Below, piece by piece: positions 32,761-45,162 of a stretch of 64,000 bases of DNA. Numbering within the stretch: position 1 is the first letter of the stretch; the number at the start of each line of letters is the position of its first letter. Below the pieces are notes generated by a model. That model made no database searches, was not told the DNA's origin, and saw only the letters and a program-made list of their open reading frames with translations. The DNA is taken from NCBI GenBank assembly GCA_034401795.1, contig CM067366.1, positions 82,800,116-82,864,115 of the forward strand, given 5' to 3'. A program made the position numbers and the translations under genes. This stretch comes from Chaetoderma sp. LZ-2023a. Its lineage: Eukaryota; Mollusca; Caudofoveata; Chaetodermatida; Chaetodermatidae.

Positions 32761-33399
32761 ATAATGTGCCAATTTAAGGAAATTTTTAATCAGTCATTAT
32801 GGCACGAATGTTTAAATTCTAGATTGATACAACCAGACTTGTGATGACTTTCCCTTTCCTTTCATGAAGCCAGCCATGGATAACGTTAAACATGCTTAAT
32901 TCCGTTAAAATTGCACAAATTTTAGAGCTAAAAAAAATGCGCCTTGAAAAGTCAGCAAAATAGATGAATCTGACTGTTGTTGGGAATTGACTCGGTACCT
33001 GGATGCTATGGTAATTCCCGGACACAGTATAGGCAGGACCATGGAGAGTGCAGAGTTTTAATTGTTTATTTTGAGCTAGACTAGATAATAGACATTATCA
33101 TAATAGTACATCTGGTAAGTATTATTCGAAATAGAAACCCCATACGCAAACGTTGCATTTCCTTGCCGGGCGACTTTTATGGACAGAGGCGATGTATTAC
33201 TCATCTTGTATAGTGCATCATTGGAAATTATGCTGTCTGGTCATCAGTTTCCAGTGACGGTGCATCAAGTTTGTCTATAACTGCCTTTGGAGCTGCCCAA
33301 CTGCTACAGTTCTATGAATCCATAGCTTCCAGAAGAACTGGAAAGCTATGTTCCCCATGACGCAGAATTATATGTTTGCGATTAAATTACAATTTAATA
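32761..33399. other. Intergenic, no gene seen
   Basis: AT-rich sequence between element D and a foldback copy. Two CCATCTTGG motifs lie just to the left, inside D's presumed leader (about 32,632-32,662). Nothing coding is recognisable. Confidence 0.4.
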
Positions 33400-33720
33400 A
33401 ATATTAATCCGTTAAATATTTTGAAACTAATTTGGCTGGGAGTCATTGCTGTCATAGGCAGGAACAGCTCTCAGTCAAATCAGATTAAAAATATTCAACA
33501 GCTTCCTTGTATAGTTACCATGAAATTTAGATTCAGCGAATTCGGGTTTCCAAATTTCAAATCGATTCCAACACACATACAAAGTGGGCGGAGCGTACAT
33601 AGAAATGGGCGGAGGCTAGACAGAAATGGGTGGAGCTTGGCTAGAAATGGGTGGAGCTTGGCTAGAAATGGGTAGAGCATAGCTAGAAATGGTTGGGGCA
33701 TATCTATAAATGGATGCCTC
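33400..33720 (+). repeat. CRE foldback family copy with expanded GC-box module
   Basis: Palindromic core at about 33,410-33,505 followed by six tandem 20-21 bp modules at about 33,588-33,710 (GGGCGGAGC, GGGCGGAGG, GGGTGGAGC twice, GGGTAGAGC, GGTTGGGGC, each followed by a TAGAAAT-like stretch). It shows the module in the middle of expansion, between the two-copy state and the 2,391-2,640 array. Confidence 0.7.
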
Positions 33721-33869
33721 TACTACAAAGCTACGTACTCATTTCACATTTTTCCATGAGTAAACACAATTTTAAGACTTTGTGGAGTAAATAACATACT
33801 TTTATTAGCTCAAACTTTGTTTTTTCTCTATGAAATACGAAAAAATGTATTACAACATAATAATTATAC

Positions 33870-34215
33870 TATTGAATAATTTAAAACTAATTTGATTTGG
33901 AGCTGTTTCTGCCCATTGAAACTTCTTCCAGTCAAATTAGTTTCAAAATATTTAATAGCTTGATTGTCTTGAATAAGATTTCATCCTGGAACTTCCACGA
34001 TTCAGAGTTAAACTTTCCATGACTTTTCCCTGATGTATGCGAAAACATACTATGTTGCAGGATCTCCAAAACTTGATTCCCAAATAGAGGGATCTATTTC
34101 TAGCTACGCCCCGCCAATTTCTAGCTCAGCTCCACCCACGCATTGCACGTGTCAGAATTGATTTATATACTTTGAACCCTGAAATCACAGAATCCCTTTC
34201 AGGCCAGGTGAGCTA
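33870..34215 (-). repeat. CRE foldback family, reverse copy
   Basis: Palindromic core with mismatches at about 33,870-33,960, then TTCTAGCTACGCCCCGCCAA and CTCCACCCACGCATTG modules at about 34,098-34,150. It ends next to CCAGGTGAGCTAATAAT at 34,204, an end motif of the dispersed compound repeat. Confidence 0.55.
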
Positions 34216-34730
34216 ATAATGTATTTATCATTGCGTTCTAAAGCAAAACTCTAGCAATGTCTGAAGATATTGACTGAAGTTGTTTGGGAAATATTATGAA
34301 TATGACATGTAATGAAGTCATATCTGTCACCTGGGACAGCTATATATTTTGTCACATTTCAACCCATATGAGTATACCAAAGTAATCCTTGCTCATTAAT
34401 TCATTCGAACACAGAACATTTTGATTGCAGACAAAAATCTCCCAGAAATGTCAATCTAAACGAAATCACGGATTTCTTTTTTCACGAAAGAGTTGATACT
34501 TACTTGATACTCTATATTTCCCAAATATCGACCTAGCTTCAATAAGACTCAGAATTAAAATGAAACTGCCCCCGCTGGGCAGATTACCTAACTGACAGTC
34601 CAGCATATGTGCTGCCCCAACTCGCGCATGCACGGGGCTGTCTCTTTCTATTCAAAATTATTGGCTGACAAATTGCAACATAAAACGCCAATAGACCGGC
34701 CTCTGCGTGGCGCACAGGCCGGGATTGTAA

Positions 34731-34819
34731 TAGGGTGGTAAGTATCAAATCTCGTGAAAAAAGAAATCTGTGATTTCGTTTATTTCACATCAAGAGTATA
34801 CTTACCACCCTGATACTAT
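34731..34819. repeat. Internal complementary region of DIRS-C
   Basis: The first half (to about 34,780) is the reverse complement of C's left end, with GAAATCTGTGATTTCGTT. The second half (ATTTCACATCAAGAGTATAC, then TTACCACC) is the reverse complement of its right end. Such a joined copy of both ends is diagnostic of DIRS elements and is thought to template completion of the ends. Confidence 0.8.
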
Positions 34820-35567
34820 ATGATATAGCCAGAATTCGTACGTGAATTCGGCGGGAGGGAGGCGAAAGTCAGAAGACCAGCGCGTCCCTGGGAAGAGCAA
34901 GCTCTTTTGCTTTTGGAGCACAAAAACATCTGAAATTGTGTATGAAAACACAATCAGGAAATGACTTGGACATCGGATAGCATGACCGATGTTGAGAGTA
35001 ATGACCGTTTAACATGCGCTCCTCCACCCGCTTTTGTAAAAAGGGGCGCGATGACCTCATTATTCTACACGCTCTCTATGTACTCATGCTAAAGTACTAT
35101 AAGACATCAGATGACAGCTTCATTTCGTATACTCTCAGATGGAACCACAAAAAACACGAACCATCACCATATTAGTAAGTAATTCAAATGTGACAAAAAA
35201 TAACCATCACCAAATATAGGACTAACCTATTTTGATGAGATTCCCTTTAATCACCGCTGGCAATGATAGGTATAGTACGGAATAGCGGGGATTCCCCCAC
35301 CTAATTGCACTGTATGTGAGTCAACGGCCTTATGAAGAATATTTACAAATATATACAGATTAAAATCGATAAGCCAAGCAGATTTGACGTATCACTGAGG
35401 GAATGATCAGTAAAACTAGACTCACAATGCCATTGTGCTACTGACATAATGTCATCCACCGCCACTCTGTTAAACAGAGCCCTGGATGTCATTACGCCAT
35501 GGACACTGTGAGCCTTGGCCATGTCAACATGTTTTCCTGTAGTAGCTTTGTGGCAATGCTGGATGCA

Positions 35568-36852
35568 CTACACAATTCGGCTAGAAATGGCATCTTTTGA
35601 AGCTCTCCCATGGGGTTCAATGTAAGATAGCCATAAAGCACTAGGGTCCATCCGCCATTCCTCTGTATGTTGTTTATAACATGTTAATGCATGGACAGGA
35701 CACCATGCCTTTGAATTAGGATCAAACCTAGTCAAAGCGGGTAAAACTATAGGCTGGCCAGGATATTTTAAAGACTGGTTTTTCGCCCTAGTAATCACGA
35801 AACGGTCTGGCTCTGCTGACAAAGCATGTATTTCACTTCTTCGCCTGGATGAAGCTGCAGCAATCAGAAAAACTGTTTTAAGCATCAACATTTTCATGGA
35901 AATGGAGCTTAGTGATTCAAAGGGTTTATCCGCTAATACTTGAAGTACTAACGATAAACTCCAAGACAGAATCACTGGAGGATTCCTAGGTCTTAGATTA
36001 TCCATGCCTTTGATTAAAGTATTTAGATTACATACTTCACCACTTCCCCTATTAGCCAAGCAAGGGATAACTGACATTAAAGCTGACTTGTAGCCAGCAA
36101 TAGAGTTAGGCTTGAGGCTATAGGCATCAAAAAGGAGACAGAGGAAATTGGCTACTACCTGAATATTGGATTAATATATCTTTTTAAGCACAATTTGAGC
36201 AGAATTCAGCAAATCTGTTGATTTTATAATTATATGTTCTGGAGGTTGACCCCCTTCTGGCTCTTGCCATAAACATGGCTGCTTGCTCAGAAAAGACCTC
36301 TTTAACTGCCGATTCCTTGACAACATCTACGCAGTCAATTGGAATATTGACGGGGTTGTGCAAGGCCTTGCCCTGGAATATTATGTCATCCACCTGAGGC
36401 AGAGGAACAGGATTGCAGACCAGAACGTCCAGCAGATCCGCATACCATGATCGGCTTGGCCAATTTGGGGTGATCAAAAGCAGTTGGCATTCCTGCTGTC
36501 TGATTTTCTGGAGAACTTTTGGATTCAGGATTGCTGGCGGTAATGCGCATGCATACATTCCCTCCCAGTTGATAGCTAGCACGACTATTGCCATGGCGAT
36601 CGGATCTGGAATCGGAGAGACGTACGTCATCATCTTCGTATTCTTGTTCGTTGCGAATAAATCCATGTTGGGCTTGCCCAAGTGGTTGAACAGATGGTCC
36701 GCCACACATTGATTTAGTTGCCATTCCGTGGGAAAAATGCTCATTCTTCGGATCAATGAGTCTGCTAATAGATTTACCCTTCCTGGAATATGAACTGCTT
36801 TCAGGGAAATCCCATGATCTACGCACCAGCAAAGCAGTTTCCATGTCATCAT
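35568..36852 (-). pseudogene. DIRS-C tyrosine recombinase and RNase H-adjacent region
   Basis: Recombinase segments (about 35,568-36,077) match element A closely: RPRNPPVILSWSLSLVLQVL, ASSRRRSEIHALSAEPDRFV, SALWLSYIEPHGRASKDAIS. Upstream (36,184-36,852) is the region following RNase H (IPGRVNLLADSL, PNMDLFATNKN, PNWPSRSWYADLLDVLVCNP). Broken. Confidence 0.7.
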
Positions 36853-36989
36853 ACAGAGACTCGACGACTACGTTCTGCCCTGCCGGTTTATGTAAGTCAC
36901 TACTGTTGTATTGTCTGATCGAACCAGAACAATCTTTCCCCTTACCTTCTCTAGGAAGTGTTCCATGGCTAAGACTACTGCTCACATTT

Positions 36990-39900
36990 CTAGCAGATTG
37001 ATATGTTCTTGTGACCGATCCAGATTCCAAAGCCCTGATACTTTGAGCACTTCAAACTGCTCACGCAGCTCCCTCTGGTTATTCACCAGGTTTACGATTT
37101 GTTGGAGGTGCAGGCATCCTTCACCTCCAAACAACCCTGGACCTGACATCGATCAACGCCTGACCGCATATCTTCACCCAAGGCCGCACGGTCATCCGTG
37201 CATAGCTTTAGAATGACGCCGTATTTATGATAAAGATCAGAACTAATACGCCAGCGCTGTACCACCTCACGAGGGGCCTTCGCAAGGCATCCATTCAGCT
37301 GAATGGATGTCTCTGCCGCAGTGAACATATCCACGATATGTTCCCCATACGGGAGATGGCATCGTGCTCGCCACTGGCTTCCCTCCCAACCACGGGTACT
37401 GGTCCCACTGGTAAGCCGATAGATCCACCTGGAATTCTGGCTTGATGCCTACCAGCCATTAACAGGCATCGAGCCAGTCCTCCTCAGTGGCCACCTGTGA
37501 ATGTTCGACGAGCCTAGGTCCTTCGTCGTCCTCAACCACATTTACTGGTGGGGTAACAGCTGGAGCTGGAGATACTCCTGGAAAGCCAGGTAAACCATAC
37601 GGACTCACAAGGGCCAGCACGGCTTGCACCGTGGATATTCCAGGAGCCAGATCTACGGCATCATGGGGCTAAATGCATGACATCATACTTCCAAAAAAGT
37701 TGGTCCCGATCCCAGGATGATTCATAATAAGGAAAAATTAGTTACCTCTCCAGGATGTAGAAATTGTTTGAGTGTAGCTTTCGTGACCATCTCGGTCACT
37801 TCTTCAGCACTAACTGACGGTCGCTGGCAACATCACTATGGTCAGTTCTTGTGGAGTCACGTTGTAGATATGGGATTGTCTTGTGGGAGTCATGACCCCG
37901 CCGGATGTCTTATATTTTCGAGTAAGTCCCAAGAGAAATTTATGATTTGAAAATACCAGGTGAGCTAATGGACCGGTTGACTTTATACTTTTAATATTTA
38001 ACTTATTATTACATCAGCCAGTGCTGATGATATTCGGTTTCTGATAAATGGATGATGTGCGGATATGGCACATTCGAACTTATTAGATAAAGTTTTATCA
38101 TCAAAATTGAAATAGCCGAATTGATTAGAATAGATCCCACGGTTCTGAGTTGATGTGTATTTGGAAATAGTTTGGATGAAAGTTGTTGATGTTCAGTCGG
38201 CACACACTTTTATAATATTCAGCAGTCGCTTGGAATGATAGTTTAGAAAATAATCAATGTATAATAACCAGTGGAATTGAACGTGACAAACAGACTTAGT
38301 TGATGACGTTAGGCATTCTAGGTTCTCATACGAGAATAGAACAACACCAGCTGGCAATGAGATCATACAGCTCATGTGCCTATTAACTCTAGCATCCTAC
38401 AGGCTTATCCATCGATAGGCAATGGTCAGGACACGGACATTGTAGCGTCCTGTAGGACTTAATAACATAATCAAAATTTGTATATCAACTATATGTCACT
38501 CATACAATGGCACGCAACAAAAACACATTCTGTAATGTTGTTAGTTAGCTGACAGATCGCATCAAATCAGAACCAGTTACCATCACTTTGTCCATGCGAG
38601 GCAGCATCTCCATAGAAGAATAGCACGGAGTTTGATTGGTCAGGATGACGTCATAATCAATGAGCGTCGATCAAACTCTGTAGCAAAGAATGATATAGAA
38701 CAGATTTTGTAGTTAACATTGAAATGCAGGGATAGCTGATTGGTCAGAACGACCAACATTTATTAGGTAGGAACTTCTAGGAAGGAATAAGTAGGTTGAT
38801 TGGGGGACTGACTGTCCGGGCCAATCAAGCTGTGCTTATGACATACCTAGAAGAATCATCAGAACAGATTCGGGTAGAATCTAAATATTTAGATATGTAT
38901 AGAACCTCAGAATCAGAGATTCTGAAGACTATAAAATATACACTGTCAGATATAGAAAGTAATCAATCCACCATCTCGATTCACTGAACATCCCGTTGGT
39001 GTTCAGATTACAAGTAGCTATAGAAGTATAGTAGCTGTAGAATTTACTTGTTCTGTACCAGAAGGTACTTGTTTGTTATCTGAGCGATTTTGCTCTAATT
39101 TAAATCACTTTGTAAAACTTCTGTACAGTTAGCTTAATAAAACATATCATCTTACGTATATGTGAGACAATAGTTCGATTTAATCTTTCCGTTAGCAGTT
39201 AGCATTTAGGAATCTGATCAGTGAGTCGGAAGCAACATCCGATCCTTACCCGATCTTCTTTAGTCAGAATAGGCCCAGCAGTCTTCTAATAAATATCGTC
39301 ATCACCATCTTCTTGATGAGGCGAGCCAGACTGTCTTGTATCCTTCTCCACCATCGACAAGAGGTTGTCGCAGCAACCGTCACATCATAATCTTACCGAT
39401 AGTGAAGCGGGACCATCAGACGTAATCTTAGTCAGAAAACGGAGATCCAAAATCTTCAACGTGAACAGAGACGAGGGCTACCGTATACCAGCAGTCTACC
39501 AGTCCATGCTGTCACGTGACTCCACAATAACTGACCAGAGTGACGTTGCCAGCGACCGTCAGTTAGTGCTGAAGAAGTGACCGAGATGGTCACGAAAGCT
39601 ACACTCAAACAATTTCTACATTCCGGAGTGGTAACTAATTTTTCCTTAGCATGACATCATAGTCCGGGCCTTCCTCAAGGTAACTCTCGGCAAGCCGAGG
39701 GATAAAGTATGGATGGCCATCGGCTCCTAGCCGGCCTAGCCGTTGAGCCATGAAACCTACTCCAGACGAAGTAGTTACATGGAAAAGGTCACCCTTGGGT
39801 CCCCTGGGGTGGGTGGGGTGGATGGATTTCCATTTCTGTGGCCATCGGCCGACCACAACAGTGTCCTCTTCTTCCTGGCCAAAAAGATACCCTTAGCCTT

Positions 39901-40443
39901 TGGCTGCTCTAGGGCGACACATTAAGCCGATGCCCGAGGCCATGGCTTTCGCTCCCGGGTCCACGGGTGAGGCAAGCCTCAGCACAGGACCAGCGGGAGC
40001 TGTCTCTGGGTCTACATCGAAAACTGGTATCCTAACAGAACCAGACCCAGAGACGGGAACACTCTGTACTGGAGCAAATGAAGAAGAAAATGATGAACTT
40101 GAACAGGGAAGCAAGCTGCGAAGCAACTCCCTGATTGTTTTCTTCATTTCTCCAATCATTTCCAGATGCAAGGCATCCTCATCTGGCATGGACGCCTTCC
40201 TCTTCTTACCACATACTTCCTTATCAAGACGCCTCTTTTCATCAGCCACCCGATCCTTCACTTGCTCATTAAGGAAATCAGTGAAAACCTCCACCGGTCA
40301 TGACTCACAAACTCGGCAATTAAGCAAGGGCCCGCACAAACTGCACCTAGTGCAGTCATGAGGAAAAAAGTGGGCCTTGACGAACCGGTGGCAGGAAGGG
40401 CATTTGTTTTCAATAACCCTCTGAAAGACACAAATGGAAACAA
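36990..40443 (-). pseudogene. DIRS-C gag-like region, interrupted by an insert
   Basis: Gag-like parts on both sides of the insert. On the right (39,893-40,443) are a cysteine-containing N terminus, a charged helix (KDRVADEKRRLDKEVCGKKR) and EMKKTIRELLRSLLP, matching EMQRTIKDLVPELLRGMLPG of element A. On the left is the C-terminal part, with NNQRELREQFEVL next to the RNase H-region sequence. Broken. Confidence 0.65.
37688..39648. mobile_element. 1.96 kb insert in DIRS-C with 13 bp target duplication and long inverted repeats
   Basis: Flanked by the direct repeat GCATGACATCATA at 37,675-37,687 and 39,649-39,661; the gag sequence of C continues across it on either side. Inverted repeats of ~104 bp (37,728-37,831 and 39,545-39,648) are about 95% identical, with outer ends TAAGGAAAAATTAGTTACC. 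The right one reaches the duplication; the left one begins 40 bp inside. No transposase was recognised. A TATAAA (about 38,930), an AATAAA (about 39,134) and a TGACGTCA (38,646-38,653) occur inside. The size of the duplication and the long inverted repeats suggest a non-autonomous Mutator-like element; a composite retro-insertion is possible. Confidence 0.65.
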
Positions 40444-41791
40444 TTAGTTTTTAGTTATGACAAACCAAAAACCAATTGCAGAAGGCTAATAATTTCCCTA
40501 AGGAAACTTAGACCCCTCGATGAAAAAAGACAAGCCAGGCCCATAGATAAACTATGGTCCTGACCAGAAGTAAAGAAACCCTAAACTTCTTCTTCTTCAT
40601 GAAGAAAGGTAGATATTAGAATTTGAACTTGAATACTTGAGAGGCGAATGCTAGACTCCACACCCAAACAAAGATTCATTAGTAGTTGAACTTTATAAAC
40701 ACAATGAACCTATGCAAACCATCAAGAGAGATAAATAACACAACCAGTCATAAAATATTTCAAAGACATTTAGAAATAAAATGACCGTAAACTTACCCTA
40801 CATACTTAACCTCACAAGATAAACTCCTGAAGAACAAGTCAAGTCTGCTGAACAACAACAAAAATACCTAGTTCTGAATCCAAACCCTGTGGTGGGGGGG
40901 GGGGGGGGGAGAATGCAGAAAAATTACTTCTTATGGTAATAATTCCCTCTGCAAACTCATAATAAATTATTTGGACCCAGAAAACCAAGTATAAATAATT
41001 GTCCAGATGAAAGATACATGTGAAACACGTCACAAATCAGCTAAATGCATCTGAAAATACAAAACACAATAAGTGTTAGCTAATATATAAATCTCCCCAT
41101 AATGAGCTAGCCTAATATAGACATAGCCACGTGTTAGCGCGAATCCTGGATATACCATCCGGTACAACACGCAAATTTTCTATCAATAAATATACTAAAA
41201 AACACCTGATGGCTAGGACCGGGAGCATCCTCCAACGACTTGGCAGCGTCAGACATTACAAACAGTAAAAGAATAAGTTGTAAAACAACTTAGAAGCTTC
41301 AAAAAGATAGATGAGGGAAAGCAATCCATGGAATAAATCTAAGGCGTGTGCAATGGTAGGTCAATAATTTGAGAAGAGACAGCCCCTCGCATGCGCGAGT
41401 TTGGACGGCACATCAGCTGGACTGTCAGTTGAGTAACCTGCCCAGTGGGGGAGGTTTCTTTTTAATTCTGCGTCTTACTGAAGCTAGGTCGATATTTGGG
41501 AAATATCATAGAGTATCAGGGTGGTAAGTATACTCTTGATGTGAAATGCATCATTGAGTTCAAATGTTAAATTATGGCTGCAGCATTTGACTGCTGGGAT
41601 TGATTGCATAAGCCATTACTTCATTCAGCATTCAACACAAGTATGATCATATTCACTAGACCTATCTCTATCAGTTTCTACTTGATAACGTGAAAACACC
41701 TGCAAGAATTATCATCAAATTTGCTCTGTCAGTTACTGTAAATACAAAGACCACTTGTGATTTACATTGCAGCAAAATTTGTTTAGAACAG

Positions 41792-41984
41792 ATCTTTCCA
41801 TTTTTAGCTATGCCCCGCCCATCTCTAGCAGAGCTCCACCCACACTTCACTGTGTTGGGATTGATCGATCCCCGAATTCCCTAACTATCAATTTCCTGAA
41901 AACAACACAAGTAAGCTGTTGAATATTTTGAAATTAATTTGACTGGGTGCTATTGCTGCCTATGGCAGCAACAGCGCCCAGTAA
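41792..41984 (-). repeat. CRE foldback copy split by DIRS-B, left part
   Basis: Reverse copy: TCTTTCCATTTTTAGCTATG, GCCCCGCCC and CTCCACCCACAC modules, the ATCGATCCCCGAATTCCCTA block, and one arm plus loop of the palindrome, ending ACAGCGCCCAGT where DIRS-B begins. The remainder is at 56,802-57,435. Confidence 0.75.
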
Positions 41985-42270
41985 TAAGAAAATTTGGCAA
42001 ATTTCTTTTTCACGAGTGAGATGACATACTTACCTCCCTAACACTCTTGATATACTAGTATATCGGCTCTAAATTCAATAATATTCAGAATTATAAAAAG
42101 TTAGGTGCCCCTACTGGGCAGGGGGAAGTACACAGTCATGCACATGACAACACCACCCTCTGCGCATACGCACACCGGTACTTCCATTACTAAATATTGG
42201 CTGACATAGAAGCAACTATTCAATAGCCAAAGGACCAGGCCTCCGTGGGGTGGCGAGGCCGGGATCCTGT

Positions 42271-42366
42271 TAGGGAGGTAAGTATGTCATCTCACTCGTG
42301 AAAAAGAAATTTGCCAAATTTTCTTATTTCACATCATGAGAACATACTTACCTCCCTAACACTCTT
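42271..42366. repeat. Internal complementary region of DIRS-B
   Basis: The first half carries GAAATTTGCCAAATTTTCTT (42,305-42,324), the reverse complement of B's own left end. The second half (ATTTCACATCATGAGAACAT, then ACTTACCTCCC) is the reverse complement of B's right end. The end sequences differ from those of A and C and the internal copy differs with them. Confidence 0.85.
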
Positions 42367-42964
42367 GATAAAAACCAGAATTTGAAAGTAAATTTTGGTG
42401 GGAGGGAGGCCAGGTCCTGAAAACCTGCACACCCTCGAAGAGGCTAGGCTCTTTGAATTCTCAAGAGATTTACAAAACCATCTGAAATTGTGACTGAAAC
42501 CACAACCAGGAATAGCATTTTGCATCGGATAATCGACCGATGAAGAGAGATTGATCAAAAAGGCAAATGCGCTCCCCCCCCCCCCTCTTTCTGAGGAAGG
42601 TTAGGAAAAAACGCTGCTCTAAATGTCTAGCACATTCTCTAATACCTAATGAAGGTATTACTAGACATTGGAAAAAGAAGAATTGCTTCTATTTCAAAAA
42701 CTCTCTGAAAACCACAATTAAGAGACATTAACCATCACCATATTAAAAAATAAAATTAAAACTGACACCATCACCAAGACAGAAATCAGAAAAAATGGTC
42801 ATAACCACTGACCTCTGATGTCCTGGACGCGGCACTCATCTCTTCCCCCACCGGATGAAGAGAAGTGTACCAGCTAATAGCAGGGATACCCTACCAACAA
42901 ATGCGATATTTGAAAATAGCAGAGGAGGAAACTATTTACAAACATAAACCTCTGCATTAATATT

Positions 42965-45162
42965 TTATTTCCTGAGGACTGAGACGGCGAGTGGGTTAGA
43001 AGTGTCACGAAGGTAATGGTCGGTAAAACTTGACTCACAGTGCCACTGGGCTACTGACATAATGTCTTCAATAGAAACACCATTAAATAATGCCGTGGAA
43101 GTTACCACACCACGGACACTATGAGCCTTGGCTCTATCTACCTGTTTTCCAGTGGCTGTCTTATGACAGAATTGAATACATTCTACTATCCATCTGGAAA
43201 TAGTGTCTCTTGACGCCCTACTATGGGGTTCAATATATGACAACCATAGGGAACATGGGTCCGTCCGCCAAACCTGAGTTCGTCTCTTGTACTTATTCAA
43301 AGCACGGACCGGACACCATACTTTAGCACCAGGATCATATCTGGTTACGGCAGGTAAAATAATAGGTTTACCCGGATACTTTAAAGATTGATTTTTAGCT
43401 AAGAAATTCAATCTTGGTAGAAGCTTAAGGCCTTCACCTGTAACTATATAACGGTCAGGCTCAGCAGACAAGGCATGAATTTCACTCCTGCGTCTGGCTG
43501 ATGCTGCCGCAACTAAAAATACAGTTTTAAGTGTCAATAACTTAACAGATATAGCACTAAGTAGTTCAAAAGGTTTATCACTCAAAACCTGCAGAACCAG
43601 AGAAAGACTCCAAGACGGTGTCAGTGGAGGATTTCTAGGTCTGAGATTGCCCATACCTTTAATAAGAGTATTTAAAACACCTACTTCATCACTTCCCCTC
43701 TTTGCCAAGCAAGGGATAACAGTCATCAATGCTGATTTGTATCCAGCAACAGAATTAGGCTGAAGACTATAGGAATCATACAGGTGACAGAGAAAATCAG
43801 CTACTACCTGAATAGATGCTTCCATTGGATTGATACATCTGTTTGAGCACCATTTCGCAAATCTGTTGATTTTATAATTATAAGCTCTGGAGGTTGACCC
43901 CCTCCTGGCTCTGGCCATGAAATTGGCTGCTTGCTCAGAAAAGCCCTCCTTAATCGCGGATTGTTTGACAACATCCATGCAGTCAATTGAAACATTGACG
44001 GATTGTTGTGAAGGGTCTTGCCCTGGAAGATAATATTGTCCATCAGCGGCAGAGGAACCGGATTGCAAACCAGAAGGTCCAGCAGATCCGTAAACCATGA
44101 TCGGCTTGGCCAATTCGGGGCGATCAGAAGCACTTGGCATTCCTCTTGTCTGATCTTCTGAAGGATTCTTGGAATCAGGATCGTTGGAGGGTATGCGTAT
44201 GCATACATTCCCCTCCAACTGATAGCTAGCGCATCTATTGCGATAGCGCTTGGATCTGGAATCGGAGAAACGTACGTCGTCATCTTCGCATTCTTCTTCA
44301 TCGCGAACAAATCTATGTTGGGCTTTCCCCAATGATTGAACCGGTGATCCGCCACACATTGATTTAGTTGCCATTCCGTAGGCAGAATACTCATCCTTCG
44401 GCTCAATGAGTCTGCTAACAGATTCAGCCTTCCCGGAATATGAACTGCTTTCAAGGTGATCATATGATCCATGCACCAGCAAAGCAGCTTCCATGTCATC
44501 ATACAGAGACTGGGCGACTTCGTTCCGCCCTGGCGGTTTATGTAACTCACTACTGTAGAGTTGTCTGAACGTATCATCACAAATTTTCCCTCCACTTCCC
44601 CTAGGAAGTGTTCCAGGCCTAGAACTACAGCCCGCAATTCTAGCATGTTGATATGTTCCTTTGACTGTTCCAGATTCCAAAGCCCTGATACAGTGGCTTC
44701 TTCCAGGCAAGCTCCCCAACCCTCCATCGATGCATCCGTAAACATCGTTACTTGAGGGTGGGGAGGGGTCAGCATGACCCCCGCCAGGAGATTTTCTCTC
44801 TCCATCCACCAATGAAGGTGATGAACGAGAGGGTCCAACACTTGAATGCGCGAGTCCAGTGACCCTGAACTCTGCGACCACTGAGTCATGAGAAACAATT
44901 GAATCGGCCGCCTGCGTAAGGCAGCCTGAGGAATGACTGGTTCCAACGAAACCATCAGACCTAACATTCTCAAATAGACCCGTGCTAGAATATAACGACT
45001 GCCGCAAACCAACTGAATGCACGAGAGGAGACCCTCCACTCTCTCCTGGGACGGATAAACATATCCTATTTCCAGATCGAAGAACATACCCAGGTAAACA
45101 AACTTCTGGGATGGAGTCAGCTCTGATTTCTGAAAGTTGATTATCCAGCCTAAATCTAACAT
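42965..45162 (-). pseudogene. DIRS-B tyrosine recombinase and RNase H region
   Basis: Two overlapping minus-strand frames, as in element A. One (42,965-45,022) ends with the tyrosine recombinase: ASARRRSEIHALSAEPDRY, AKAHSVRGVVTSTALFNG and FTDHYLRDTSNPLA. The other (43,804-45,162) holds RNase H with VTMFTDASMEGWGACLEE and IRSDNSTVVSYINRQGGTKS. The RT part lies beyond the LINE insert. Treated as a fossil. Confidence 0.8.

Larger units (their letters stand above)
34457..41546 (-). mobile_element. DIRS-type retroelement C, broken fossil with an insertion
   Basis: Bounded by TAAACGAAATC at 34,457 and CTTGATGTGAAA ending at 41,546, with inverted end repeats around GGTAAGTATACTC and CCCACTGGGCAG-type blocks. 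Minus-strand parts in order: gag-like, RNase H region, tyrosine recombinase. The reverse transcriptase was not recognised. A 1.96 kb element is inserted in gag (37,688-39,648). Broken, with several breaks; middle-aged judged by divergence from A. Confidence 0.78.

Noticed and set aside
38441-39385. Solo LTR inside the 1.96 kb insert (TGTAGCGTCC start, TATAAA, AATAAA)
   Set aside because: No canonical matching end, no clean target duplication and no second copy in the window.
40894-40909. G-quadruplex or regulatory site at the run of 16 G
   Set aside because: A single homopolymer run in the leader of DIRS-C, more likely slippage or a sequencing artefact.
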